Source: Bacteroidales bacterium UBA3663 | GTDB lineage: Bacteria; Bacteroidota; Bacteroidia; Bacteroidales; UBA3663 | NCBI GenBank assembly: GCA_002373755.1 | Contig: DFJU01000058.1 | Span: 1 to 5,011 of the forward strand | DNA: 5,011 bases | Reading direction: 5' to 3' | In this document: piece after piece, positions 1-5,011 of the stretch | Position numbering within the stretch: position 1 is the first letter of the stretch | Layout of the letters: the number at the start of each line of letters is the position of its first letter | The notes under the pieces: model-generated | What the model was told of the DNA's origin: nothing | Seen by the model: the letters and a program-made list of their open reading frames with translations, nothing else | The model's database searches: none | Program-made: the position numbers and the translations under genes

Positions 1-509
1 ATGTCGCCCTCGCTGCACATCTCGGACGGAATCACACCGCACACGCGTTCGTAGGCTGCCTTGTGCTGCAACAGTCCGGCCTCGCTGTCGGTAAACAGAC
101 GTTCCAAATTGACCTCAATCACGGCCATTCCTGTGCGCTTGCCATTCTTGTCGTCAACGGCGCGCATGTGGTAGAGTTTCATTGACTTGCGTGCCACGCA
201 GAGCATTCCTGTATAGCCGCCTTCAGTCACCTGCACGATGTCGCCCGTCTCCTCGTTGACAGCCATTGCCTCGCCCTTCACACGGTCGCTGCGGAAGATG
301 ACCCACCGGCCGTCGCTCGTCCATTGGTTGTGAGTCTGGTAGATTTTCGAGTCGCCAGTGCCGCTTTTCGTCGTGAGGAAGACGAGTTCGACTCCAGTCT
401 TCGGGTCGGTTACGACTTTGCGTTCCGACGGGAAACGGCGACCGATCTGTGCCTCCATCTGAGTGGCACAAAGCAGCGCGAGACAAAAAATTGGAAGTAA
501 CTTTTTCAT
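1..509 (-). CDS. Secreted oligogalacturonate lyase-like (PL22/beta-propeller) protein, N-terminal part
   Basis: The reading frame starts at the ATG at 509 and is open to the left edge, so 169 residues are visible and the C-terminus is missing. The first 20 residues (MKKLLPIFCLALLCATQMEA) form a type I signal peptide with likely cleavage before Gln21; no proper lipobox is present. The following text, with SERKVVTDPKTGVELVFLT at about 28-46, IYQTHNQWTSDGRWVIFRSD at about 56-75 and VTEGGYTG at 94-101, reads as the first blades of a PD40/TolB-like beta-propeller. It resembles Bacteroidetes proteins annotated as oligogalacturonate lyase. Family members cleave unsaturated digalacturonate to 5-keto-4-deoxyuronate using a metal site whose His/Gln ligands lie further downstream, outside the window. 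It follows the GH105 gene after 54 nt on the same strand with no terminator between, so co-transcription is likely. The alternative is a generic PD40 propeller of unknown function; the pectin context favours the lyase call. Confidence 0.72.
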   Translation of the reverse strand, partial: MKKLLPIFCLALLCATQMEAQIGRRFPSERKVVTDPKTGVELVFLTTKSGTGDSKIYQTHNQWTSDGRWVIFRSDRVKGEAMAVNEETGDIVQVTEGGYTGMLCVARKSMKLYHMRAVDDKNGKRTGMAVIEVNLERLFTDSEAGLLQHKAAYERVCGVIPSEMCSEGD

Positions 510-563
510 GCTGTCTGGGGTAAGTATTTCTGACTATATCCGTTCAGTGCGCTACGCGACTTT

Positions 564-1970
564 TCAGTGGCGGATTGTGCCGTCGTAGTTGAAAATCGGT
601 GCGTCGGTCGGCACCTCATTGTCGTAGAACTGCACGGCCGAGTCGTTCAGCTTCGGGTGCTGACGGCCAATCAAACGGATGATTTCCGCGCCGGACCAGA
701 TGGTTGGACCGTAGCCGTGGGCAGCCATCGCGTGGACGGGACGATGCGCATAGAACGCGGCATCGAAGCCCATGCCAGTGCCGACGCACACGTTTTCGAC
801 CTGGCCTTTGGCATTTACGGCCGATGCGACAGCATGCCAGCCCAGCAGCGCAACGGGGCCGAAAGCCTTGGCATCGAGCCAGCCCTGATTGACGGCGTGG
901 GCGAGGCAATAGGTGTAGATTGCGGTGGCCGATGTCTCCAGATAGGTGTCGTTGCGGTCGAGCAGCTGATGCCAGAATCCGGTGTGATGCTGTCGGCGTG
1001 CCAAGCCTGCGGCGTGTTTGCGGAAGAGGTCGAGGATGGCCTGTCGCTGCGGATGGTCGGCCGGAAGCACGTCGAGCACCTCGCACATCGTCAGAAGGGC
1101 CCAGCCGTTGGCGCGCCCCCAATAGAATGACGGATGCGGCTCCATTGCCTCAACCCAGCCGTGGCGGAAAAGGCCGTCGGCATCGACCCACATCCTGCCG
1201 GCAAACAGCATTATCTGGCGGGCTGCCTCGTCGTAGAGTCTGGCATCGCCCGAAAGCCGAGCCGCATAGGCAACTGACGGAATGCCCATGAACATGTCGT
1301 CGAGCCACACGGTGTTCTTCTGCGGACGAAGACGCGCGAATGTGCCGTCGGCCAAGCGGTACTCCTTTTTTAAAATATAGTCGATGTAGTTGTCGATGAG
1401 CGGACGCAGCGCGCCTTTGTCGCACGTGCCCATCAACTCCGACTTGATCATCGAACAGCAGACGGCTCCGGCATCGTCAAGTGCATGAGGGTCGATGACG
1501 CGGCGCACGTTGACGTCGATGTCGCCCGTCGAGGCATAGACCTTGCGGAAGTGCGGTGCAATGTCGGCCAACAGCTGGTGCCGCGTGGTCGCGTAGTTGC
1601 GGTACGACTCATCGCCAGTCACCTCGTAGGCCGCAAGAACGGCGGAATATGTCACGCCCCATTCGTAGCTCGTCAGACGGAAACCGCCCTGCTTGAGCTG
1701 CGTGTCGGCATCGATGTCGGCCAATCGTTTCACCTCGCGGCCTGTTTTTCGGTCGGCCAACTGAGGCGGTGTCTCGGTCTCGATGTAGCGCAACACGCGG
1801 TCGATGGTCTGCTTCACGCTTTCGGCCGACGGCACTCCATAGCCAACGGTGTAGGTCGGGCGCATCAGGTGCAGCGGTGTGTTGTTGTCGATGACGGCGG
1901 TCTGTGCCATGGCCGATGCCCATGCGACGGCGGCGAGCAACATTGTCAGGATGTGTCTTTTCAGATTCAT
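564..1970 (-). CDS. Secreted GH105 unsaturated rhamnogalacturonyl/galacturonyl hydrolase
   Basis: This 468-residue protein carries a signal peptide (about residues 1-22, ending AMA before Gln23) and a complete GH105 (YteR-like) alpha/alpha-barrel. GH105 enzymes hydrate the double bond of the terminal 4,5-unsaturated galacturonic acid left by pectin lyases, releasing it from rhamnogalacturonan or oligogalacturonate fragments. Visible hallmarks are HALDDAGA (162-169), WLDDMFMGIP (222-231, with the Asp usually taken as the catalytic acid/base), LFRHGW (267-272), the FYWGRANGW signature (282-290), LETSATAIYTYCLA (344-357), VCVGTG (394-399) and HGYGP (418-422). Length suits the longer Bacteroidetes subtype, with an extension of about 90 residues before the LDD motif. 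The ATG at 1970 is chosen because it directly precedes the signal peptide and lies about 20 nt from a candidate promoter. It is the first gene of a unit with the PL22-like gene. Exact substrate (rhamnose- or galacturonate-linked) cannot be read from the sequence. Confidence 0.93.
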   Translation of the reverse strand: MNLKRHILTMLLAAVAWASAMAQTAVIDNNTPLHLMRPTYTVGYGVPSAESVKQTIDRVLRYIETETPPQLADRKTGREVKRLADIDADTQLKQGGFRLTSYEWGVTYSAVLAAYEVTGDESYRNYATTRHQLLADIAPHFRKVYASTGDIDVNVRRVIDPHALDDAGAVCCSMIKSELMGTCDKGALRPLIDNYIDYILKKEYRLADGTFARLRPQKNTVWLDDMFMGIPSVAYAARLSGDARLYDEAARQIMLFAGRMWVDADGLFRHGWVEAMEPHPSFYWGRANGWALLTMCEVLDVLPADHPQRQAILDLFRKHAAGLARRQHHTGFWHQLLDRNDTYLETSATAIYTYCLAHAVNQGWLDAKAFGPVALLGWHAVASAVNAKGQVENVCVGTGMGFDAAFYAHRPVHAMAAHGYGPTIWSGAEIIRLIGRQHPKLNDSAVQFYDNEVPTDAPIFNYDGTIRH

Positions 1971-1997
1971 TGCGAAGAGTTTTTGATAAATGCGAGA

Positions 1998-2005
1998 TAA
2001 AGGTA
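1998..2005 (-). promoter_or_regulatory. Candidate -7 promoter element for the GH105-PL22 unit
   Basis: On the minus strand this reads TACCTTTA, one mismatch from the Bacteroidetes -7 consensus TAnnTTTG. A start point a few bases downstream would give a leader of about 20 nt before the ATG at 1970. No good TTTG-like -33 element is seen 19-21 nt upstream, so the promoter may be weak or activator-dependent. A 32-nt repeat element lies 43 nt upstream (2049-2080). Confidence 0.4.
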
Positions 2006-2048
2006 CACATTATTTTTAAACGGACGATGCCCCAGATGTCAGTTTCTT

Positions 2049-2080
2049 CAGTCTGACGGAAAAATGTATGCTGATTGACG
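2049..2080 (-). repeat. Dispersed intergenic repeat, copy A
   Basis: This 32-nt stretch matches 3757-3788 at 26 of 32 positions in the same orientation. Shared blocks on the plus strand are CAGTCTGACG, a run of four A, GTATGC and TTGACG. Copy A lies 43 nt upstream of the candidate GH105 -7 element; copy B lies 44 nt upstream of the strong -7 element at 3705-3712. It could be an upstream regulatory site or part of an interspersed repeat family that carries a promoter. Confidence 0.6.
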
Positions 2081-2190
2081 GCTCAGCACCGCCCGCCACG
2101 CTCCCCATTGCGCAGTCGTTGCGCCACTTTTCGATGTTCAGCGCGTTTTTCAGCCAGAAAGACGACACACGGAAATACGGCACGGATGCG

Positions 2191-2242
2191 CCATTCGTCC
2201 CAAAAATCGCGTAGAAAAAATACCATTCATCCCAAAAATCGC
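2191..2242. repeat. Direct repeat pair of 20 nt with 32-nt period
   Basis: The 20-nt segments at 2191-2210 and 2223-2242 match at 19 of 20 positions (plus strand CCATTC, then G or A, then TCCCAAAAATCGC). They are separated by an A-rich 12-nt spacer. The 32-nt period is about three helical turns, so a protein binding both copies would contact the same face of the DNA. Their role as operator sites is inference only. Confidence 0.6.
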
Positions 2243-2305
2243 CCCAGACGAAAATCTGTACCATATTTGACAGATTTTTGTGCGCACACTGTCGCAGAAT
2301 CTCCT

Positions 2306-2313
2306 CATCTTTG
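2306..2313 (+). promoter_or_regulatory. Weak candidate -7 promoter element toward the esterase gene
   Basis: The plus strand reads CATCTTTG followed by CAG, one mismatch from the TAnnTTTG consensus. The expected -33 zone overlaps the palindrome TGTGCGCACA (2279-2288), but there is no TTTG at the right distance. If used, it would give a leader of roughly 310 nt before the ATG at 2633, including the tandem repeat and the terminator-like hairpin. Confidence 0.25.
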
Positions 2314-2460
2314 CAGCGTCAAAAAAAAAATCTTAATCACGTGTTTGTTTGTCCCCAAAAATTTCTACAAACAATTTACAACAATTTGTTTTCAATTGAC
2401 AGAATCGGTAATTCAATTTAGAAAGTATTCAGATGGAAAGCAACGTGTAACCACGACTTG

Positions 2461-2494
2461 AACGTATGGTTATTTGCAACGTATGGTTATTTGC
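2461..2494. repeat. Perfect 17-bp tandem duplication
   Basis: The unit AACGTATGGTTATTTGC occurs twice without spacer or mismatch (2461-2477 and 2478-2494). A partly complementary stretch lies just upstream at 2440-2452 (GCAA, four bases, TAACC). In RNA it could pair with the GGTTA and TTGC segments of either copy. The pair sits 37 nt before the hairpin at 2531. Confidence 0.9.
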
Positions 2495-2530
2495 AATGTT
2501 CAATACTATTACAGATGTAAACTGATGATG

Positions 2531-2563
2531 AAGGCTGCATCGCGAGGTGCGGCCTTTATTTTG
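2531..2563 (+). terminator. Intrinsic terminator-like hairpin upstream of the esterase gene
   Basis: AAGGCTGCA (2531-2539) pairs with TGCGGCCTT (2548-2556) through nine pairs, one of them G-U, with an 8-nt loop. T-rich TATTTTG follows. The T-run is on the plus strand only, so it acts rightward. It lies 70 nt before the esterase ATG and no gene precedes it on this strand. It therefore either ends a short leader/small RNA or attenuates read-through into the esterase. Confidence 0.6.
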
Positions 2564-2632
2564 TCCGATGCGGAGCAAAAACATCGCAAAACCAAAAATA
2601 AATACAAACATAAACCTAAAACCTATAAGACA

Positions 2633-3487
2633 ATGACAACGAAAAACAAGTTTCTGGCGTTCGGCCTGATTGCAGCGCTGGCCATGTCCAATGCCAAGGT
2701 ACAAGCAGATGCGCCATCAGTGCCTGTCATCGTGACTGCCGGCCAAAGCAACGCCGACGGCCGCGTGCCCATTGCCGAACTGCCCGACTACGTGGATTTC
2801 CACCTCTGCCAATGGAGCTACGGCAGCGGCGACTTTGCATCGGCCACAGGTCATTTTTCGCCATTCAGCCCACACGTGGCCAAGCCCGGCATCGAGGGCA
2901 GCTGGGGCTTCGACGCCATCGTCTATCACTTGCTCGGCCAATGCTGGCAAAGGCCATTCTACGTCATCAAGCAGACGATGGGCGGCACCTCAATCGACAC
3001 CTCTTGCCAAAGCACGCACGGATGGCACTGGAGCGTCGATGCCGAACAAAAATCGCTGTTGAAGGCACTTTGCAGGCAGATTGATGACTGCGTGCAGCAA
3101 CTTCCGCCTGACTACGAAATCAAATGCCTGCTCTGGCATCAGGGCGAGGGCGACCGTGCGGCAGCCGACCGCTATCACGACAACTTGAAAGCCGTTGTTG
3201 ACCACGTGCGACGCCATCTTGTCGAAACTACCGGCCGAAAAGAATATGCCACACTGCCTGTGGTGTGTGCGACATATTCCGACAGCAGCAGGCAGAAATC
3301 GGACAAGATTGTTGCCGCACTGCTTGAAATGCAGCGCGAGGACGGGAATTTCCACGTAGTCGATGCCAGCGACCTGAGCCTTTTGCCAGACCGGCTGCAC
3401 TTCGATGCCAAAGGTGCCGAAAGACTGGCTGGGCGCATATTCGCCAAAATGCAGGAAATCGGCATCGCAGGCAATTGCAAGCCATGA
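2633..3487 (+). CDS. Secreted SGNH-type carbohydrate esterase (sialate O-acetylesterase/DUF303-like)
   Basis: The protein has 284 residues from the ATG at 2633. Residues 1-25 form a signal peptide (MTTKNKFLAFGLIAALAMSN, cleavage near VQA/DAP), so it is probably periplasmic. The core shows the family order: VTAGQSNADGR (34-44) with the nucleophile Ser39, GGTS (117-120), LLWHQGEGD (166-174) and LLPDRLHFDAKG (250-261) with the Asp253/His256 pair near the C-terminus. Such enzymes remove O-acetyl groups from glycans (sialic acid, xylan or pectin). The neighbouring GH105 and PL22-like genes make a plant-polysaccharide substrate likelier, but the specificity is inference. The in-frame ATG at 2474 is rejected as start because the extension crosses a tandem repeat and a terminator hairpin and would bury the signal peptide. 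The leader before the chosen ATG is A-rich without Shine-Dalgarno, as usual in this phylum. It diverges from the GH105 gene. Confidence 0.86.
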   Translation: MTTKNKFLAFGLIAALAMSNAKVQADAPSVPVIVTAGQSNADGRVPIAELPDYVDFHLCQWSYGSGDFASATGHFSPFSPHVAKPGIEGSWGFDAIVYHLLGQCWQRPFYVIKQTMGGTSIDTSCQSTHGWHWSVDAEQKSLLKALCRQIDDCVQQLPPDYEIKCLLWHQGEGDRAAADRYHDNLKAVVDHVRRHLVETTGRKEYATLPVVCATYSDSSRQKSDKIVAALLEMQREDGNFHVVDASDLSLLPDRLHFDAKGAERLAGRIFAKMQEIGIAGNCKP

Positions 3488-3538
3488 TGGAAGTGTGCAA
3501 AATGCGTCCGCTACGCGAAAAAAAAGCGGAATTCGGAG

Positions 3539-3594
3539 AAAAACAACAGAGGTCTTGAAACTACAGCCATCGCTGAATCTGCTTCAAGACCTCT
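3539..3594 (-). terminator. 12-bp hairpin with T-run, terminator of the candidate small RNA
   Basis: AGAGGTCTTGAA (3548-3559) and TTCAAGACCTCT (3583-3594) are perfectly complementary. The minus strand continues with GTTGTTTTT (3547-3539), the plus strand with TACCTTAAAA. The T-run therefore supports leftward termination. It lies 60 nt after the esterase stop and could also form in that mRNA, where it would protect the 3' end rather than terminate in the classical way. Confidence 0.6.
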
Positions 3595-3698
3595 TACCTT
3601 AAAAAAACTCCAATCCGATCTGATTCTCAATTCTACTTACATTAACTAAAACAATTGGGCTTTGTATATATATTAAACAAACATTTGGGTTTCTTTTT
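3539..3698 (-). ncRNA. Candidate small RNA of about 155-160 nt
   Basis: A near-consensus minus-strand promoter (3705-3735) starts a transcript at about 3698. The first structure that can stop it is a 12-bp perfect stem (3548-3594) followed by GTTGTTTTT on the minus strand. No credible ORF lies between. The 5' part is A/U-rich and holds two related segments (plus-strand 3672-3689 and 3641-3659, both starting ATTAA and ending TTGGG). The 3' hairpin has an inner 4-bp stem, CAGC/GCTG, inside its 23-nt loop. I cannot assign it to a named RNA family; a distant housekeeping RNA such as 6S is possible but not shown. Read-through would be antisense to the esterase 3' end. Ends are inferred from the signals only. 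Confidence 0.42.
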
Positions 3699-3704
3699 GC
3701 ACTG

Positions 3705-3735
3705 CAAAGATACGACGCATTTTTTCATCCTCCAA
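3705..3735 (-). promoter_or_regulatory. Strong Bacteroidetes-type promoter, minus strand
   Basis: On the minus strand TTGG (3735-3732) is followed by exactly 19 nt and then TATCTTTG (3712-3705) and CA. This fits the Bacteroidetes -33 TTTG / -7 TAnnTTTG consensus, with a full match at -7. It points away from nrdD, after the nrdD terminator, and toward a stretch without any ORF. Transcription should start near 3698. Confidence 0.62.
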
Positions 3736-3756
3736 TAGCTGCGTTGCCAGCACATG

Positions 3757-3788
3757 CAGTCTGACGAAAAAGCGTATGCAACTTGACG
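3757..3788 (-). repeat. Dispersed intergenic repeat, copy B
   Basis: This is the partner of 2049-2080 (26 of 32 identical, same orientation). It lies 44 nt upstream of the -7 element at 3705-3712, almost the same spacing as in copy A. The sequence between repeat and -7 element is not obviously conserved, so the conserved part is the element and its distance. Confidence 0.6.
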
Positions 3789-3831
3789 TTTTTCTAAACT
3801 GCAGATGCTTGATTGTTAGCGGGAAAGCACG

Positions 3832-3875
3832 AAAAAGACGTGTCTGCCGACCCAAGTAAAGGTCTTGCAGACACG
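3832..3875 (-). terminator. nrdD transcription terminator
   Basis: A 9-bp perfect stem, CGTGTCTGC (3839-3847) with GCAGACACG (3867-3875), encloses an inner GACC/GGTC stem. On the minus strand it is followed by TCTTTTTC. It begins 31 nt after the nrdD stop codon. This separates nrdD from the downstream promoter and shows that nrdD ends its transcript here. Confidence 0.82.
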
Positions 3876-3906
3876 CCTCGTATTGTTTGTTTTTATGTCC
3901 GATGAA

Positions 3907-5011
3907 TCAGGTGTGGCGCACGCGGTCTTTCAACTCGGCCAGCTTGCCTGAATTCCAGCGCTCGGTGGTGCCGACCAGATAGCCGGTGATGCGCTGCAGA
4001 CGGTCAATGTGGGTCGAACCGCATGACGGACAGCACTCCTCGCCTTCAACGGCATCTTCATGGCCGCAGTCCATGCAGCGGTTGCGGTTGTGGTTCACCG
4101 AGCCGTAGCCCATGTTCAGCTCGTCCATCAGATCGACCACCTTCATGATGGTTTCGGGGTTGTGGGTGGCATCGCCGTCAATTTCCACGTAGAAGATGTG
4201 GCCGCCGCGTGTCAGGTCATGATACGGAGCCTCAACCTCGGCCTTGTGGCGGATGCTGCACTTGTAATAGACCGGCACATGGTTCGAGTTGGTGTAGTAA
4301 TCCTTGTCGGTCACGCCCGGAATGATGCCGTAGCGCTTCTTGTCGATGCGTGTGAATCGGCCGGCCAGACCTTCGGCTGGAGTTGCCAGCACCGAATAGT
4401 TGTGATGGTAACGGTCGCTGAACTCGTCGGCCTTCTTCTTCATGAAACCGATGATTTTCAGACCCAGCTTCTGCGATTCGTCGCTCTCGCCGTGGTGCTT
4501 GCCGGTCAGGGCGATGAGGGCCTCGGCCAATCCGATGAAGCCGATGCCGAGCGTACCCTGATTGATGACACTGTCCACGCGGTCGTTCGGGTTGAGCTTG
4601 TTGGCGCCCGTCCACAGGCACGACATGAGCAATGGGAACTGCTTGGCCAATGCCGTCTTCTGGAACTCATAACGCTGGTCGAGCTGCTTGGCGACGAGTT
4701 CGCACATGTCGTTCAGACGCAGCATGAAGACCTCGATGCGCTTCTCAACGGTCGGTTCGCTCATGCTTTCGATGGCCAATGCCACAATGTTGATGGTCGT
4801 GAACGAGAGGTTGCCGCGGCCGATGGATGTCTTGGCACCAAAACGGTTCTCGAACACGCGGGTGCGGCATCCCATCGTAGCCACCTCATAGTTGAAGCGC
4901 TCTGGATCGTCGGCACGCCACTCCTCGTGGTAGTTGAATGTCGCGTCGAGGTTCAGGAAGTTCGGGAAGAAACGGCGGGCCGACACCTTGCAGGCCAGCT
5001 GGTAGAGGTCG
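3907..5011 (-). CDS. nrdD: Anaerobic (class III) ribonucleoside-triphosphate reductase, C-terminal half
   Basis: NrdD makes deoxyribonucleotides without oxygen, using a glycyl radical installed by the SAM enzyme NrdG. The frame is open to the right edge (first visible codon Asp), giving 367 residues, about half of the usual 700 or more; the N-terminus is outside. The GTG at 4984-4986 is internal, not a start. Numbering visible residues: MGCRTRVFENRFG (46-58) with the active-site thiyl Cys48 (codon 4867-4869), GRGNLSFTTIN (64-74), GTLGIGFIGLAEAL (152-165), NYSVLATPAEG (204-214), YYTNSNHVPVYY (238-249), and a C-terminal zinc site CMDC (312-315) plus CPSC (327-330). The glycyl-radical loop RITGYL carries Gly343 (codon 3982-3984), 24 residues before the end. 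All key residues visible here are present, so the enzyme looks functional. Its terminator follows at once and no nrdG is found downstream. Confidence 0.96.
   Translation of the reverse strand, partial: DLYQLACKVSARRFFPNFLNLDATFNYHEEWRADDPERFNYEVATMGCRTRVFENRFGAKTSIGRGNLSFTTINIVALAIESMSEPTVEKRIEVFMLRLNDMCELVAKQLDQRYEFQKTALAKQFPLLMSCLWTGANKLNPNDRVDSVINQGTLGIGFIGLAEALIALTGKHHGESDESQKLGLKIIGFMKKKADEFSDRYHHNYSVLATPAEGLAGRFTRIDKKRYGIIPGVTDKDYYTNSNHVPVYYKCSIRHKAEVEAPYHDLTRGGHIFYVEIDGDATHNPETIMKVVDLMDELNMGYGSVNHNRNRCMDCGHEDAVEGEECCPSCGSTHIDRLQRITGYLVGTTERWNSGKLAELKDRVRHT

Larger units (their letters stand above)
2081..2460. other. Intergenic region between divergent genes, no supported gene
   Basis: No frame here gives a convincing protein. 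Besides the direct repeats at 2191-2242 there is a perfect 10-bp palindrome TGTGCGCACA at 2279-2288, a run of ten A at 2321-2330 and a very A/T-rich tract from about 2320 to 2430. The base composition differs clearly from the G/C-rich coding regions on either side, as expected for regulatory DNA. Confidence 0.6.
3488..3906. other. Intergenic region between esterase and nrdD, no protein gene
   Basis: The genes on either side converge. The region contains the nrdD terminator, a dispersed repeat copy, a strong minus-strand promoter and a 12-bp hairpin. A further small hairpin (TCCGCT 3507-3512 with AGCGGA 3525-3530) lacks a T-run in either direction. The short frames here have no family resemblance, and one of them merely reads through the repeat and promoter. 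Confidence 0.6.

Noticed and set aside
551..559. 9-mer GCTACGCGA shared with 3510-3518, both near gene ends
   Set aside because: Too short to separate from chance in a window of this size; one copy lies in a 54-nt intergenic gap, the other after the esterase, with no shared flanks.
567..1130. 187-residue plus-strand frame opposite GH105
   Set aside because: It is antisense to conserved GH105 motifs and arises from the G/C-rich codon pattern of the real gene.
2016..2264. 82-residue minus-strand frame
   Set aside because: It simply translates the direct repeats and the dispersed repeat; no family resemblance and no promoter.
2075..2461. 128-residue plus-strand frame in the intergenic region
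   Set aside because: Arg/Ser/Lys-rich composition without domain signs, spanning a poly-A run and repeats; looks like non-coding DNA read by chance.
2474..2632. In-frame N-terminal extension of the esterase from an upstream ATG
   Set aside because: It would run through the tandem repeat and a terminator hairpin, has no protein-like character, and would place 53 residues before a typical signal peptide.
3507..3530. Hairpin TCCGCT/AGCGGA just after the esterase as its terminator
   Set aside because: Only a 6-bp stem with an A-rich 12-nt loop and no T-run following on the plus strand.
3673..3855. 60-residue minus-strand frame after nrdD
   Set aside because: It overlaps the nrdD terminator, repeat copy B and the promoter; its apparent sequence pattern comes from these non-coding elements.
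4984..4986. GTG as a start of nrdD
   Set aside because: The frame is open upstream with DLYQLACK continuing the conserved NrdD sequence; the gene is cut by the window edge.

Overview
This window looks like chromosomal DNA from a Bacteroidales bacterium, most likely Prevotella or a close relative. The evidence is the set of protein families, the A-rich leaders without Shine-Dalgarno sequences, and Bacteroidetes-type promoter elements (TAnnTTTG at -7), the best being TATCTTTG on the minus strand at 3705-3712. There are four protein genes, two of them cut by the window edges. I see no rRNA, tRNA, CRISPR array, transposase or phage gene.

Left part (1-1970, minus strand): a two-gene pectin-degradation unit. 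It starts with a secreted GH105 unsaturated rhamnogalacturonyl/galacturonyl hydrolase (564-1970). After 54 nt follows a secreted protein resembling the oligogalacturonate lyase (PL22, beta-propeller) family, which runs off the left edge (1-509). Both would act in the periplasm on unsaturated oligosaccharides released by pectin lyases. No SusC/SusD pair or regulator is visible.

Middle (1971-2632): a 662-nt intergenic region between divergent genes. It holds the likely GH105 promoter, one copy of a dispersed repeat (2049-2080), a 32-nt-period direct repeat (2191-2242), a perfect 17-bp tandem duplication (2461-2494) and an intrinsic terminator-like hairpin (2531-2563). The hairpin lies upstream of the plus-strand gene.

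Plus-strand gene (2633-3487): a secreted SGNH-type carbohydrate esterase of the sialate O-acetylesterase/DUF303 group. It plausibly removes acetyl groups that block glycan degradation, which would complement the pectin enzymes.

Right part (3488-5011): a non-coding stretch (3488-3906), then the C-terminal half of the anaerobic class III ribonucleotide reductase NrdD on the minus strand, ending in a clear terminator. No nrdG follows it. Between the nrdD terminator and the esterase lies a strong minus-strand promoter, then about 155 nt later a 12-bp perfect hairpin followed by a T-run, with no ORF between them. This is a candidate small RNA gene. Its promoter and the GH105 promoter both have a related 32-nt element 43-44 nt upstream, which is the most interesting non-coding pattern here.
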